64,000 nucleotides of DNA from Asticcacaulis sp. YBE204 (GCF_000495855.1 NZ_AWGF01000002.1:248001-312000); one strand, 5' to 3'; counted from the first letter of the stretch, positions 1-8,351 are shown. The notes: a model not told the origin generated them from the sequence alone. A program made the numbers and translations.

Positions 1-24
1 CAGAAAGCTGAAGAGCGTCTTCAT
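1..24 (-). CDS. Partial CDS, N-terminus of a probable exported protein
   Basis: Only the first eight codons (MKTLFSFL) lie in the window; the gene continues beyond base 1. Its ATG overlaps the TGA of the upstream DUF6491 gene in an ATGA arrangement, which implies translational coupling. The residues look like the start of a signal peptide and closely match the MKTLLSL start of the upstream gene. It could therefore be a second, duplicated secreted protein, but eight codons cannot settle that. Confidence 0.45.
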
Positions 25-464
25 GTGTTACCGTTCGATTTGGAGGTCTTGCGGTCCTCGACGCCTTCGATCCGGTCAGCCTCTTCCTGAGTGATCGGCG
101 TCACTTCGGTCACGGCGCAGCGCGTCACGCGACCTGAACCCATTTCGTTGTAGAGGATTTCGGCATCGAGGCCGCCACAGACATTGCTCAGGCCGTTGCG
201 CGTCTTGACCCCGATGCGCAGCGCTTCCTCGATCCCCATACAGGCGCCCGACAGGGTCAGTTTATAGTGCTGATGGGCATAGGTTTCGATGATCATGGTC
301 CGCGAATCGACCGGATTGAAGCGGTCGATATCGTCGCTGCGGAAGCACTTTTTCATCTCTTTTTGCGCCGGCGTTTCGGCTCTGGCCTGAGATTGCACCG
401 GAACCAGGGTCAAGGCGGTCAGGCCCGCCGCCGCAACCGCCGTCAGGGACAGCAAGGTTTTCAT
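21..464 (-). CDS. DUF6491-type small secreted protein
   Basis: 147 aa, with an N-terminal signal peptide (MKTLLSLTAVAAAG, predicted cleavage near the AQA/ARA region about residues 26-29). The mature part has a KKCFRSDDIDRF segment followed by SRTMIIET, the cysteine-plus-hydrophobic-strand layout I associate with DUF6491. Further cysteines follow at SGACMG, SNVCGG and TRCAVT, consistent with disulphides in the periplasm. The ATG at 464 is preferred over the in-frame GTG at 470 because GAGGTG sits five bases before it. It overlaps the next gene downstream by four bases. Function is unknown; the family assignment is from memory of the sequence pattern. Confidence 0.65.
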   Translation of the reverse strand: MKTLLSLTAVAAAGLTALTLVPVQSQARAETPAQKEMKKCFRSDDIDRFNPVDSRTMIIETYAHQHYKLTLSGACMGIEEALRIGVKTRNGLSNVCGGLDAEILYNEMGSGRVTRCAVTEVTPITQEEADRIEGVEDRKTSKSNGNT

Positions 465-508
465 TTCCACACCTCACGATTTATATTCACCGATTAGGCG
501 AGCCAATT

Positions 509-538
509 CGGGCCATTTGATGACGGGCCATTTGATGA
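509..538. repeat. Two-copy 15-bp tandem repeat
   Basis: CGGGCCATTTGATGA occurs twice back to back and is followed by a partial third start, CGGGTCAGGA. It lies between the DUF6491 gene and the end of mnmC. It is probably a small slippage product. Confidence 0.8.
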
Positions 539-554
539 CGGGTCAGGATCGCGG

Positions 555-2261
555 TCAACCGACCTGAAAACGATCGACCCGCACCAGACGCGCCGACGCC
601 GCGGATAAGGGCGACGGCAGACTCAATGCCTGAGCGACCAAAGCCCGCCCGAGCAAGGGTGCCAGACAGAACCCCCTCGCCCCCAGCCCCGTCAGAACAT
701 AGCTATCCGCGCTTAGCGATCCCGTCATTGACTCCATCAGCGGCCCCAATACTGGCAAATGGTCGCGCGTCGTGACGCGGATCGAGGCGCGCGACGACGT
801 CTCCGCGGCGGCCAGAGCCGCTTCGTCCGGCAACACCGCACGCAGCGTATCGAGATTATGCGTCCGGTCGGCCTCTCTGACGTCCGTGCCGCGGTCGCCG
901 CGCACATGGGTGGCGCCGAAAACAAAGCCTTCCGGCGTCGGCACATAGTAGCCGCCCCAGGCCTGAGCCTGAGGGTCGCGCGGTTGCGCGTTCGCCACCT
1001 CGATCTGACCGCGTACCGGGCGGAGATCGAGCGACCGGGCCACCTCCAGATCGAAAACGCCCTCGCCGCAGGTCATGAAGACAAGATCGTAATCATCGAC
1101 AACCGCTTCCTTGACGGTAACGTCGGCCAGAAACGTCTGCACCACGGCGCGTGGATCGATCGCCAGCGCCCGTGGCATCCGCAGCCCTGTGTCTTCCACG
1201 CGCATATCCTGCGGATCGAAGGCCGCCTGTTCGGCGATTTTGGTAAAACGCGCCGCATCGCGGTCGGTGGCGGGGCGTTGCAACACGCCTTCCGACAGGA
1301 TGGCCTCAGGCATATCCTGCCACAACCGGTCAGTAGCATAGTAGAAGGCGTCGGCGAACAGGTCGCTGATCGCGCCACCACCGGCGTCGAGACGCGGCGT
1401 CACAAGTCCCGCCGGATTGCCAGACGCGCCGCTACCCCGCGCCGGGTCGACCAGATCGGCGCTGTAGCCATAGTCGCGCAGGGCGGCGATCACCGAGGCC
1501 CCGGCTATGCCGCCACCGACCACGGCGATGCGTTGGGGTTCATCACGCGGCTCCGATTCGCCCGGAAAGACCGCTTCCAGCCGTTCGCGTTTGCGGCCAA
1601 AACCCGGCTGCTTGCTGACCGCAAAACCCGCGGCCTGAAGCCCCCGGCGCACGAAGCCCGCCACGGTGAAGGTCGCCAGTCTCGCCCCTGGCGCGGTCTT
1701 ATCCGCCACCGCCAGAAGCACGTCGTCGGCCCACATGTCAGGATTGCAGGCGGGGGAAAAGCCGTCGAGGAACCAGGCATCGGCCTTGCCCTGCCACTGC
1801 GACAGGGCATTACGCACGTCCATAAGTGCCAGGGTCAGGGTCACGCCCCACTGCGGGAAGCGCATGATATGGAAACCCCGCCGTTGTGGCGGCCACTGCG
1901 CGATGATGACCTCGGCAAACGGCGCGATCTCCGGCCAGGCCGACAGAGCAGCGGCGGCGGCGGCGCGCGGCATCAGAAAGCCTTCGACGGAAAAGAGATG
2001 CAGGTGGCCGTTTTCAGGTCGGTGCGCCGCCCAAAGCTGAATGAGCGCGGCAATATTCAGGCCTGTACCAAAGCCCAGTTCGCCGACCGTAAAATGTCGT
2101 CGCCCCACCCAGATATCCGGCATCTGACAACCGCTGAGGAACACAGCGCGCGATTCGCTCAGGCCGTCCTGAAGGGAATAGTAGATGTCGTCGAACCGCG
2201 CCGACCGCGGATTGCCGTCGTCTGAGAAATAGAGTTGCGGATCGGTTTCGGGAGAGGTCAT
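555..2261 (-). CDS. mnmC: Bifunctional tRNA mnm5s2U biosynthesis protein MnmC
   Basis: 568 aa, two domains. The N-terminal half is the SAM-dependent methyltransferase (MnmD) with the glycine-rich GELGFGTGLN motif at residues 60-69 and the DAWFLDGFSPACNP segment around 161-174. The C-terminal half is the FAD-dependent oxidoreductase starting with the Rossmann motif AVVGGGIAGAS at about 246-256. Together they convert cmnm5(s2)U34 to mnm5(s2)U34 in tRNA wobble positions. It is somewhat shorter than the E. coli enzyme (668 aa). The start follows a strong terminator hairpin by only about eleven bases and has no visible Shine-Dalgarno, so the message may be leaderless or start inside the hairpin region. 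Confidence 0.93.
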   Translation of the reverse strand: MTSPETDPQLYFSDDGNPRSARFDDIYYSLQDGLSESRAVFLSGCQMPDIWVGRRHFTVGELGFGTGLNIAALIQLWAAHRPENGHLHLFSVEGFLMPRAAAAAALSAWPEIAPFAEVIIAQWPPQRRGFHIMRFPQWGVTLTLALMDVRNALSQWQGKADAWFLDGFSPACNPDMWADDVLLAVADKTAPGARLATFTVAGFVRRGLQAAGFAVSKQPGFGRKRERLEAVFPGESEPRDEPQRIAVVGGGIAGASVIAALRDYGYSADLVDPARGSGASGNPAGLVTPRLDAGGGAISDLFADAFYYATDRLWQDMPEAILSEGVLQRPATDRDAARFTKIAEQAAFDPQDMRVEDTGLRMPRALAIDPRAVVQTFLADVTVKEAVVDDYDLVFMTCGEGVFDLEVARSLDLRPVRGQIEVANAQPRDPQAQAWGGYYVPTPEGFVFGATHVRGDRGTDVREADRTHNLDTLRAVLPDEAALAAAETSSRASIRVTTRDHLPVLGPLMESMTGSLSADSYVLTGLGARGFCLAPLLGRALVAQALSLPSPLSAASARLVRVDRFQVG

Positions 2262-2272
2262 GTCAAAAGTAG

Positions 2273-2302
2273 AAAAGGCCGCTTCCCGGGAAGCGGCCTT
2301 TT
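2273..2302 (-). terminator. Rho-independent terminator of the Ala-rich lipoprotein gene
   Basis: A perfect 15+15 base palindrome: AAAAGGCCGCTTCCC paired with its reverse complement and no spacer, so the centre forms the loop. On the minus strand it is followed by a T-rich tract (TTTTCTACTTTT). It lies 38 bases after the lipoprotein stop and abuts the mnmC start. Confidence 0.85.
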
Positions 2303-2340
2303 CAGATTTTCATAATCAAGCGTCCAGAGGACGCGATTGA

Positions 2341-2559
2341 TTAGTGAGCAGCAGCCGGAGCTTCAGCAGCCGGGGCTTCCACGGCGGCAGCCGAGGCAGC
2401 GTCGGAAGCTTCAACAGCAGCCGAGGCGTCGGCCGAGGCGTCAGCCGGAACGGTTTCTTCGGTGGCGGCTTCTTCAGCGGGCTTCGAGCAGGCGGCAACC
2501 GACAGAGCGGCGACGGCGGCGGCGGCAAGCAGGGCCTTGCGGACGATTTCAGAGGTCAT
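2341..2559 (-). CDS. Small Ala/Glu-rich lipoprotein
   Basis: 72 aa. A signal peptide (MTSEIVRKALLAAAAVAALS) ends in a lipobox-like VAAC at about residues 20-23, so the mature protein would be a lipid-anchored tail of low-complexity Ala, Glu, Ser, Asp and Pro. The ATG at 2559 is chosen over the upstream in-frame start because AAGGATC precedes it by a normal distance. It is a monocistronic gene closed by a strong terminator. No enzymatic domain is visible; a periplasmic spacer or abundant small envelope lipoprotein is a guess. Confidence 0.7.
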   Translation of the reverse strand: MTSEIVRKALLAAAAVAALSVAACSKPAEEAATEETVPADASADASAAVEASDAASAAAVEAPAAEAPAAAH

Positions 2560-2864
2560 GGGATCCAGATCCTTAGGTTCTAACGTTAGAGCGCCTAGCA
2601 ACTGCGCCCGACTCTATTCATACGCAAAACCGGCGAGTCCCGCAAGAGGTGTTTTCACAAATATGTGATCAACACCGTCATTAAAGCGACTATTTTGGGC
2701 TGAAATACACCGATAAGGCGAAATATCCGCCTTTGAGCGGTCATATTTCCACAAATGGCCTTCGATTTGTCCCCGTATATCACGATGCAGGTGATACGAC
2801 CAGAGGCGTTTCCGTTACGGAAAAGCGAATCGGAAACGGTAATATAGAACTTTTCGTCCTGTGA
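2560..2864. other. Intergenic region upstream of the lipoprotein and downstream of motA
   Basis: No reading frame I would defend. It must contain the lipoprotein promoter near its left end. An 8-bp inverted repeat, CGTTTCCG (2807-2814) with CGGAAACG (2831-2838), lies 27 bases past the motA stop but has no U-tract, so it is only a weak terminator candidate. Confidence 0.4.
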
Positions 2865-3731
2865 TTACTCGTTCGGCATATTGTTGAGCGCCTCTTCCAT
2901 CTCGGCAAAGGACGGCTGCGCGGTCGACGGGATATTGCCGCGGCCGATTTCGACTGAAATCTGCGCCGCATTGCCGTGCAGGTGCGCCACCAGCACGGCC
3001 TGAATGATTTTGTAGAAGGCGCCCTCTTCTTCGACCACGCCGTTCATGCGCGTGGCAAAAGGGCCGACGAGGCCGTAGGCCAGCATAACGCCCAGGAAGG
3101 TACCGACCAGCGCGCCGCCGATCATGCCGCCGAGAACTTCGGGCGGTTCGGTGATGGCACCCATGGTCTTAATAACGCCCAGAACGGCGATAACGATCCC
3201 CAGAGCCGGCAAGGCGTCGGCGACGCTTTGCATGGCGTGGGCCGGGTGCAGCGCTTCATGGTGATGCTTTTCGAGCTGTTTTTCCATCGCGTCCTCGACC
3301 TGATGCGGGTCTTCGAGGTTCATGGTCATCATGCGCAGGGTGTCGCAGATGAAGTCGATGGCGAAGTGATCCTTCATGATCTTGGGGAAGCGCGAAAAGA
3401 TGGTCGAATCGTGCGGCTTTTCGATGTGGCTTTCCAGCGCGATAACGCCTTTCGATTTCATCGTCTTGGTCAGCAGGAACAGCAACGACAGCAGATCCTT
3501 GTAGTCGGACGCCTTCCATTTGGCGCCGCCGAACACCTTGCCCATGCCGCCACCCATGCCCTTGATGGTGTGCAGGTCGTTGGAAATCAGCACCGAGGCG
3601 ACCGCCGCCCCACCGATCCCCATCATTTCGAAGGCCAGGGAGTGCAGAATCGGCGCCATCGAGCCGCCCGACATCAGATAGCTGCCGAACACGCAACCGA
3701 AGAGGACGACGATACCGATAATCTGAAACAT
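2865..3731 (-). CDS. motA: Flagellar motor stator protein MotA
   Basis: 288 aa, typical family length. Four hydrophobic segments are visible: MFQIIGIVVLFGCVFGSYLM at the N-terminus, HSLAFEMMGIGGAAVASVLI, and the conserved C-terminal pair DALPALGIVIAVLGVIKTMG and GALVGTFLGVMLAYGLVGPF. The two prolines characteristic of MotA, next to the proton channel, are in the last two segments. The long cytoplasmic loop carries charged residues that contact FliG in the family. MotA with MotB forms the proton-driven stator; no motB lies beside it here. It is transcribed alone. Confidence 0.93.
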   Translation of the reverse strand: MFQIIGIVVLFGCVFGSYLMSGGSMAPILHSLAFEMMGIGGAAVASVLISNDLHTIKGMGGGMGKVFGGAKWKASDYKDLLSLLFLLTKTMKSKGVIALESHIEKPHDSTIFSRFPKIMKDHFAIDFICDTLRMMTMNLEDPHQVEDAMEKQLEKHHHEALHPAHAMQSVADALPALGIVIAVLGVIKTMGAITEPPEVLGGMIGGALVGTFLGVMLAYGLVGPFATRMNGVVEEEGAFYKIIQAVLVAHLHGNAAQISVEIGRGNIPSTAQPSFAEMEEALNNMPNE

Positions 3732-3824
3732 GGAAGGGCCTGAAAAGCGTCTGAGTCGCGCTCAGGCTAGGGCCTAATCCTTAAGGGCAGGTTTCCGGTT
3801 AACCTTTTTTGTTAAGGATAAAGG

Positions 3825-4328
3825 TCAGGGCACCACTTCGGCCAGGAGACTTCGGGCATAAAGACGCTCGGCCAGCTTCTTGTTGGTAAAGCGGTTATCG
3901 TCTGCCGCGACCGCATGAATAATATGATCGGCAATTTCGAGCGGTACCTGATCCGGCGCGGCTTTAAAGCGCGGCAATTCGATTTCGGCCAGAACAAAAT
4001 AGACCGCGCCCGCCTCGTCACGCAGGAAGTCGACGACCCATTCGCCGTCGTCGGTCTCTTTGATATAGCGCGTCTTGCGGATCGCCTCGACGCACAGAGG
4101 CCACAGCATGTTGAAATCGTCGGGGGCAATCGCCGTTTCGATCTCGACCAGCTCCTGAGCCTGCGGCACCCATTTCTTGTAGGTGAAGAGGTAAGTATCG
4201 CCGTACTGACGCAGGCGCGGGCCGTCGTCGAGATAGGCCTGACGGATGTCGATGGCCGACCAGTCCTTGAGCCGACCGGCGTCGAAGTCCGGCGACAGGA
4301 CGTATTTGCGCTCGTTCTCGACCGGCAT
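3825..4328 (-). CDS. CYTH-domain (triphosphate tunnel) protein
   Basis: 167 aa. The N-terminus holds the CYTH signature ExExK (E4, E6, K8 in VENERKYVL), followed by alternating charged strand segments (RQAYLDDGPRLR, YLFTYKK, VEIETAI, FVLAEIELPRF), the layout of the beta-tunnel fold that binds metal and inorganic or organic triphosphate. Its ATG overlaps the last base of the upstream mltB-like stop (TAATG), implying coupled translation. Substrate is not deducible. A link to wall turnover is suggested only by the operon partner. Confidence 0.8.
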   Translation of the reverse strand: MPVENERKYVLSPDFDAGRLKDWSAIDIRQAYLDDGPRLRQYGDTYLFTYKKWVPQAQELVEIETAIAPDDFNMLWPLCVEAIRKTRYIKETDDGEWVVDFLRDEAGAVYFVLAEIELPRFKAAPDQVPLEIADHIIHAVAADDNRFTNKKLAERLYARSLLAEVVP

Positions 4329-5653
4329 TATTGCGCGGTCGGACCGAGAATGGTGTAGCCGGTCGTCTTTGCCGATAGTTCATTGGCCAACTCATAACTG
4401 AGATAGCCGTCGGCGACGCGGCCATTGGCCTTTTGCCATTCGCGGAGCGCTTTCCGCGTACCGACGCCGATGACGCCGTCCACCGCCCCGACATTGAAGC
4501 CCGCCGCATTGAGCGCGGTCTGCGTGCCCTTGCGCTGGGCGATCGACAAGGGTTGCTCTTCGGGCCACGGGGTTTTCAGCGCGCCCTTTCCCGCCATGCC
4601 GTCGGCGTTCAGGCCCACCGCCAGCGCATAGGCCGTCGAATTGTTGTACTTACGGATGACATAGTGGTTCGGCAGGGCGAGGAACGCCGGACCTTTGGCC
4701 CCCGACGGCAGGATCAGCACGGCGGGCGCGGTCTTTTCCGACTCGTTCCACGTGCCCCCATCGGCGCGCACGACGCCTTTTTCGGCCCACCAGACCGGGT
4801 TTTGCGTCTCGGTTTCCGACAGATAATAGTCGAAGCCCGCCGGCAGGGTCACCTCGACCGCCCAGGCCTGACCGGGCCGCCAGCCTTCCTTGCGCAGCAG
4901 GTTCGCCGCCGAAGCCAGAGCGTCGGAATCGGATTTCCAGATGTCGACATGCCCGTTGCCGTCGCCGTCCTGCCCCAGCTTGAGGTAGTTTTCCGGCAGG
5001 AACTGCGTCTGGCCCATAGCGCCCGCCCACGAGCCTTTCAGCTCTTCGCGCGTCGCCTTGCCGGTCCTGATGATGGTCAGGACGGTCAGTAATTGCGTCT
5101 CGGCCCAGTCGCGGCGGCGACCGTCGAAGGCAAGCGTCGCGAAGGCCGTCACGACGTCGATATCGCCCTGAACGCGGCCAAAATCGCTTTCCATGCCCCA
5201 GATGCCGCCCAGCACTTCGCGCGGCACGCCGTACTTGGCTTCGATGGCCGGAACGTTGGGATTGGTGCTCAGCCGCGTCCGACCGCCTTCGACACGGGCC
5301 GCGGACACCGCGTTCTTCACATAGGCGGAGATCGGCTTGGAAAACTCCGGCTGCCCCGAGTCGGCCTGCACGATCGAAGCGCGCGGCTGCACGTCGGCGA
5401 GGATGTTTTCGACGAAGGCGCGATCGAAGCCCTGCGCCACGGCCTTGGTCACGAAGGCGGCGCGCCAGTCGGCGAAGGTCGCATAAGTCACCTGAGCCGG
5501 TTTCGGCGCAGGCACAGGCGCGGGCTTCACCTCACCCTTGGCCTCGTGCTGCGGCCTGGGCTTCGGCGGGGCGTTGTCGATCGGGGTCGGCACGCTGGTC
5601 GCGGTCGAACAGGCCCCGAGGAACAGGCACAGGCTGAGGATACGACGCTTCAT
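4328..5653 (-). CDS. Lytic murein transglycosylase, MltB type, lipoprotein
   Basis: 441 aa from the ATG at 5653. GGAAGGGA lies upstream, and the protein begins with a lipoprotein signal MKRRILSLCLFLGAC, lipid attachment at Cys15. An SLT_2-type catalytic domain spans roughly residues 50-340 with the conserved GIWGMESDFGRVQG segment, whose Glu is the likely catalytic acid. It is followed by GAMGQTQFLPENYL and DGDGNGHVDIWKSDSDAL. A peptidoglycan-binding_1 domain (NVGAVDGVIGVGTRKALREWQ) ends the protein. It cleaves the MurNAc-GlcNAc bond with anhydro-ring formation, from the outer membrane inner leaflet. Translationally coupled to the CYTH gene. Confidence 0.9.
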   Translation of the reverse strand: MKRRILSLCLFLGACSTATSVPTPIDNAPPKPRPQHEAKGEVKPAPVPAPKPAQVTYATFADWRAAFVTKAVAQGFDRAFVENILADVQPRASIVQADSGQPEFSKPISAYVKNAVSAARVEGGRTRLSTNPNVPAIEAKYGVPREVLGGIWGMESDFGRVQGDIDVVTAFATLAFDGRRRDWAETQLLTVLTIIRTGKATREELKGSWAGAMGQTQFLPENYLKLGQDGDGNGHVDIWKSDSDALASAANLLRKEGWRPGQAWAVEVTLPAGFDYYLSETETQNPVWWAEKGVVRADGGTWNESEKTAPAVLILPSGAKGPAFLALPNHYVIRKYNNSTAYALAVGLNADGMAGKGALKTPWPEEQPLSIAQRKGTQTALNAAGFNVGAVDGVIGVGTRKALREWQKANGRVADGYLSYELANELSAKTTGYTILGPTAQ

Positions 5654-5745
5654 CAAGGATTCCCTTCCGCTTGGCCCCAAGCTTAGCCTCGCAATTGTGA
5701 CGAATCCAAGCTTAATCCGGTAAACAAGACGTTATGAAAGGGAAT

Positions 5746-6051
5746 TCAGCCCTTATCCACCAGTCCCGACAGCACCTCTATATAGCTGGCGAAGGCCTTG
5801 CGACCGGCGGGGGTGATGTGGACGCGCGTCAAGGGCTTGCGGCCCTGAAAGGCCTTGACGATCTCGACATAGCCCGCCTCTTCCAGTTTGCGCAGATGTA
5901 CCGAGAGATTGCCCTGCGTCGCCTCCAGCACAGCTTTCAGTTCGTTGAAATCGGCGGCCTCGGCGTCCATCAGATAGGCCATCACCCCCAGCCGCAGACG
6001 GCCGTGGATGGCGTCATCCAGTTTATTGACGTTGAAGCCCACCATACTCAT
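5746..6051 (-). CDS. Winged-helix transcriptional regulator
   Basis: 101 aa from the ATG that overlaps the preceding stop (ATGA at 6048-6051). It contains a winged helix typical of the HTH_34 / MarR-like group: helix ADFNELKAVLE, recognition helix TQGNLSVHLRKLEEAGYVEI, and a wing with GRKPLTRVHITPAGRKAF. No cysteine or ligand pocket is evident. It is the last gene of a three-gene operon with an integral membrane protein and an acyltransferase, all joined by four-base overlaps, and is probably the local or autogenous regulator of that unit. Confidence 0.82.
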   Translation of the reverse strand: MSMVGFNVNKLDDAIHGRLRLGVMAYLMDAEAADFNELKAVLEATQGNLSVHLRKLEEAGYVEIVKAFQGRKPLTRVHITPAGRKAFASYIEVLSGLVDKG

Positions 6052-6677
6052 GAACGCTTCGCCAGCCGCCACATGACGTAGCCCGGCACACCCATCAACC
6101 CGATGAGGGCCAGGGCCAGCCCCAGCAGGTACGACCCTATGTCATGGATGATGAAACCCAGCGTCGCCGCGGCGGCAAACCAGCCGACAGCGACCACCAC
6201 CAGCCATAGCTTGCGCCGGATCATATAGGCGACGTACCACGCCCCGCCCTGCAAGGCGCAGATGACGATGGGGTAGATCAGCCAGATCAGCATGCTTTTT
6301 TCGCGCGTCGCTATGGTCCCGAAGACGAGGATCATCACCAGATTGACCAGCCCGGTCGAGGCATAGGCGGCATTCATCGCCCGCGTCGCGACGCCGGCGG
6401 CCTGTTGTCCGCGCTCCTTGATGATGACCCAGATCATCGGCACCAGAAAGATGACGATGGGCAGGATCGCCGTCAAAAGCCCTGCCAGCGGCGGCAAGGT
6501 GTAAAATCTGGCGATCTCGCCCCAATAGACCAGACACTGCACGCCGTAGGCCAAACCGCCGACCATGAACAGCAGACCCGCCGAACCCTGCGCCCTGGGT
6601 GCCTGATCGACCAGCGCCCGTACGAAGGCCAGATCGGCGCGGGTGGCCAGGCCATCGTCGTTTTCGTTCGTGCTCAT
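6048..6677 (-). CDS. Integral membrane protein of unknown function
   Basis: 209 aa. After a charged N-terminus (MSTNENDDGLATRADLAFVRALVDQ) it shows about six hydrophobic helices grouped in pairs: GSAGLLFMVGGLAYGVQCLVY, LAGLLTAILPIVIFLVPMIW, STGLVNLVMILVFGT, MLIWLIYPIVICALQGG, LWLVVVAVGWFAAAATLGF and YLLGLALALIGLMGVPGYV. It overlaps both neighbours by ATGA. The arrangement 'membrane protein followed by small winged-helix regulator' is common in bacteria and suggests a regulated membrane pair, but no substrate can be read. Confidence 0.7.
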   Translation of the reverse strand: MSTNENDDGLATRADLAFVRALVDQAPRAQGSAGLLFMVGGLAYGVQCLVYWGEIARFYTLPPLAGLLTAILPIVIFLVPMIWVIIKERGQQAAGVATRAMNAAYASTGLVNLVMILVFGTIATREKSMLIWLIYPIVICALQGGAWYVAYMIRRKLWLVVVAVGWFAAAATLGFIIHDIGSYLLGLALALIGLMGVPGYVMWRLAKRS

Positions 6678-7885
6678 AGGGTCTGCGCCTTCAATTTGGC
6701 CTTGGCGGGCTTCACGCGTTTACCGTTCAGAATCGTCCCGATAAAGCTGTACCTTACCAGAAGCTGATAGGTCGCGAGCGATATAAAGAGCGTGCCCATG
6801 ACGACCAGTGAAAACTTGGCTTCCGCAGGCCAGTCGAGGTCGAGCGCCAGATATTGCAGCACCAGCAGCAGCGGCAGGTGGACGATATAGACCCAGTAGG
6901 ACGAGTCCGCCACGTAGCGCCAGAACGGATTGGGCCGATCCAGAAATCGCAGGGCCAGACCGGTCAGGCCGAGGCACCACGCCCAGATCCCCAGCACGTA
7001 ACTTGCCGCATAGAGCATCTGTGCCGGATAGCTGGCCATATCGAACTTCGGCACGATACCTTCCGACCACAGGCACCAGGCCGTAAACCCGATGGCCGAG
7101 ACGATGCCGGTCAGCCACTGTTTCTTGATCGTTTCCAGCAATCCCACATTCCGGTGCAGCAGCCAGCCGACGCCGAACGCCGAACCGAAGGCGACCAGCG
7201 CCACGGCATTGGGGACGACGCCCTTGTCGGGAGTGGGCACGCCGAACCAGTACATCCACGTCTGCGGCTGCGCCATCAGCATAAGGAACAGCGGCAGGCC
7301 GAAGACCAGCGGGCTCAGGCCCGACTTGATGATAACGCTAAACACCGCATCCACCGCCCGGCGCAGAGAGCCGCCGCGGTCGATAAAGGCAAACAGCCCG
7401 CGCAACGGCACGAACAGCGCGTAGAGGATCAGCAGGACGTAGAGGAACCACAGGTGTGTCAGCGGAAAGGTCTCCGCCGTCAGGGGCGGTGGCGGCGCGG
7501 CGGGTTTCGACGCCAGTTCGGGGTTGGCCTTCAACGCCGCCATGATCAGCATAGTAATGATGATGGCCAGCACCGGCGTCCAGAAGACCGCCAGCGGCAT
7601 CGCGATACGCTTAAGGCGGTTCATCGCAAAGGCTTTTGCGCCATAGCGTTGGTACAGCAGCCGCGCGAAAAACCCCGCCAGCAGGAAGAACAGGCTCATG
7701 CGGAACATGTGGATGGTGAAGAACACCACGCCCAGCCCCGGCTCGACCGCCGTGTCATTCACGATCCAGATATGCGGCTCCAGATAGGCCAGCGTCGTGT
7801 GAAACGCCACACCGAGAAATAGCGCTCCGCCGCGCACCGCATCGAGCGCGTGGAACCGCGCTCCGTTGATAAATTCAGCACTCAT
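6674..7885 (-). CDS. Acyltransferase family 3 membrane protein (OpgC-like)
   Basis: 403 aa from the ATG at 7885, preceded by GGAGGAGGG. It has the acyltransferase_3 beginning FHALDAVRGGALFLGVAFHTTL with the conserved R and H, then about ten membrane helices, including FFTIHMFRMSLFFLLAGFFARLL near residue 70 and a WFLYVLLILYALFVP segment. The nearest named relatives are OpgC/MdoC-type glucan succinyl- or acyl-transferases, which decorate periplasmic glucans or surface polysaccharides. It is the first gene of the three-gene overlapping operon. The exact acceptor is unknown. Confidence 0.8.
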   Translation of the reverse strand: MSAEFINGARFHALDAVRGGALFLGVAFHTTLAYLEPHIWIVNDTAVEPGLGVVFFTIHMFRMSLFFLLAGFFARLLYQRYGAKAFAMNRLKRIAMPLAVFWTPVLAIIITMLIMAALKANPELASKPAAPPPPLTAETFPLTHLWFLYVLLILYALFVPLRGLFAFIDRGGSLRRAVDAVFSVIIKSGLSPLVFGLPLFLMLMAQPQTWMYWFGVPTPDKGVVPNAVALVAFGSAFGVGWLLHRNVGLLETIKKQWLTGIVSAIGFTAWCLWSEGIVPKFDMASYPAQMLYAASYVLGIWAWCLGLTGLALRFLDRPNPFWRYVADSSYWVYIVHLPLLLVLQYLALDLDWPAEAKFSLVVMGTLFISLATYQLLVRYSFIGTILNGKRVKPAKAKLKAQTL

Positions 7886-8029
7886 GAGCTTCCGCCCTCC
7901 TCCGGCGGTTCGCAATCCAATCGCGCCATATTTAAACCAGTTTATAATTTAAACTAGTCTAAAAATGACATTGTTATGAAAATCCGCAGGCCTGTGGCTG
8001 AAAATGTGCAAAAACCCTGTCACGGATTG

Positions 8030-8058
8030 TTGACTTGGGCCGAGGGTTCGCGTAGGAA
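8030..8058 (+). promoter_or_regulatory. Candidate housekeeping promoter of rpmJ
   Basis: TTGACT (8030-8035) and TAGGAA (8053-8058) are separated by exactly 17 bases, a good sigma-70/RpoD pair for an alphaproteobacterium. About 93 bases separate the -10 from the rpmJ ATG, leaving an untranslated leader. Confidence 0.55.
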
Positions 8059-8151
8059 CCGCGCCTCACTTACGGCTTGCCAGTGGCGCTTCCCTTCCGG
8101 GTCGAGCGTTGACGTCACGCCTCAGGCACATTTTTTACAAAGGTTGGGACC

Positions 8152-8277
8152 ATGAAAGTCCGTAGCTCGCTCAAGTCGCTCAAGACCCGTCACCGGGACT
8201 GCAAGATCGTGCGCCGCAAGGGCGTGGTCTATGTCATCAACAAGACCGACCCGCGCTTCAAGGCCAAGCAAGGCTAA
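8152..8277 (+). CDS. rpmJ: 50S ribosomal protein L36
   Basis: 41 aa: begins [20 protein letters not shown] and continues [20 protein letters not shown], a clear L36 in the longer form without the full Cys-His zinc ribbon (one Cys, one His seen). That form is typical of alphaproteobacteria. It binds 23S rRNA near the base of the L7/L12 stalk. It stands alone with its own promoter and is closed by a strong terminator. It is short enough to be missed by length-filtered gene finding. Confidence 0.95.
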   Translation: MKVRSSLKSLKTRHRDCKIVRRKGVVYVINKTDPRFKAKQG

Positions 8278-8311
8278 TAAGCGCCGCCGTCACGGCGTCG
8301 ACAGAACTTTC

Positions 8312-8351
8312 AAAAGCGCTTGGAGCCTTGCTCTAAGCGCTTTTTCTGTTT
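8312..8351 (+). terminator. Rho-independent terminator of rpmJ
   Basis: Stem AAAAGCGCTT (8312-8321) pairs with AAGCGCTTTT (8335-8344), followed by more T-rich sequence. It lies 35 bases after the rpmJ stop. Confidence 0.85.

Noticed and set aside
759-2225. 488-codon plus-strand frame antisense to mnmC
   Set aside because: High-GC shadow of mnmC with Arg/His/Gly-rich content and no domain; same reasoning applies to similar long frames opposite tacA, typA, purK, dgt, pepF and the amidase gene.
7886-8029. tRNA or small RNA in the gap before rpmJ
   Set aside because: No cloverleaf or terminator-bounded transcript is apparent; only AT-rich sequence and the rpmJ promoter are seen.
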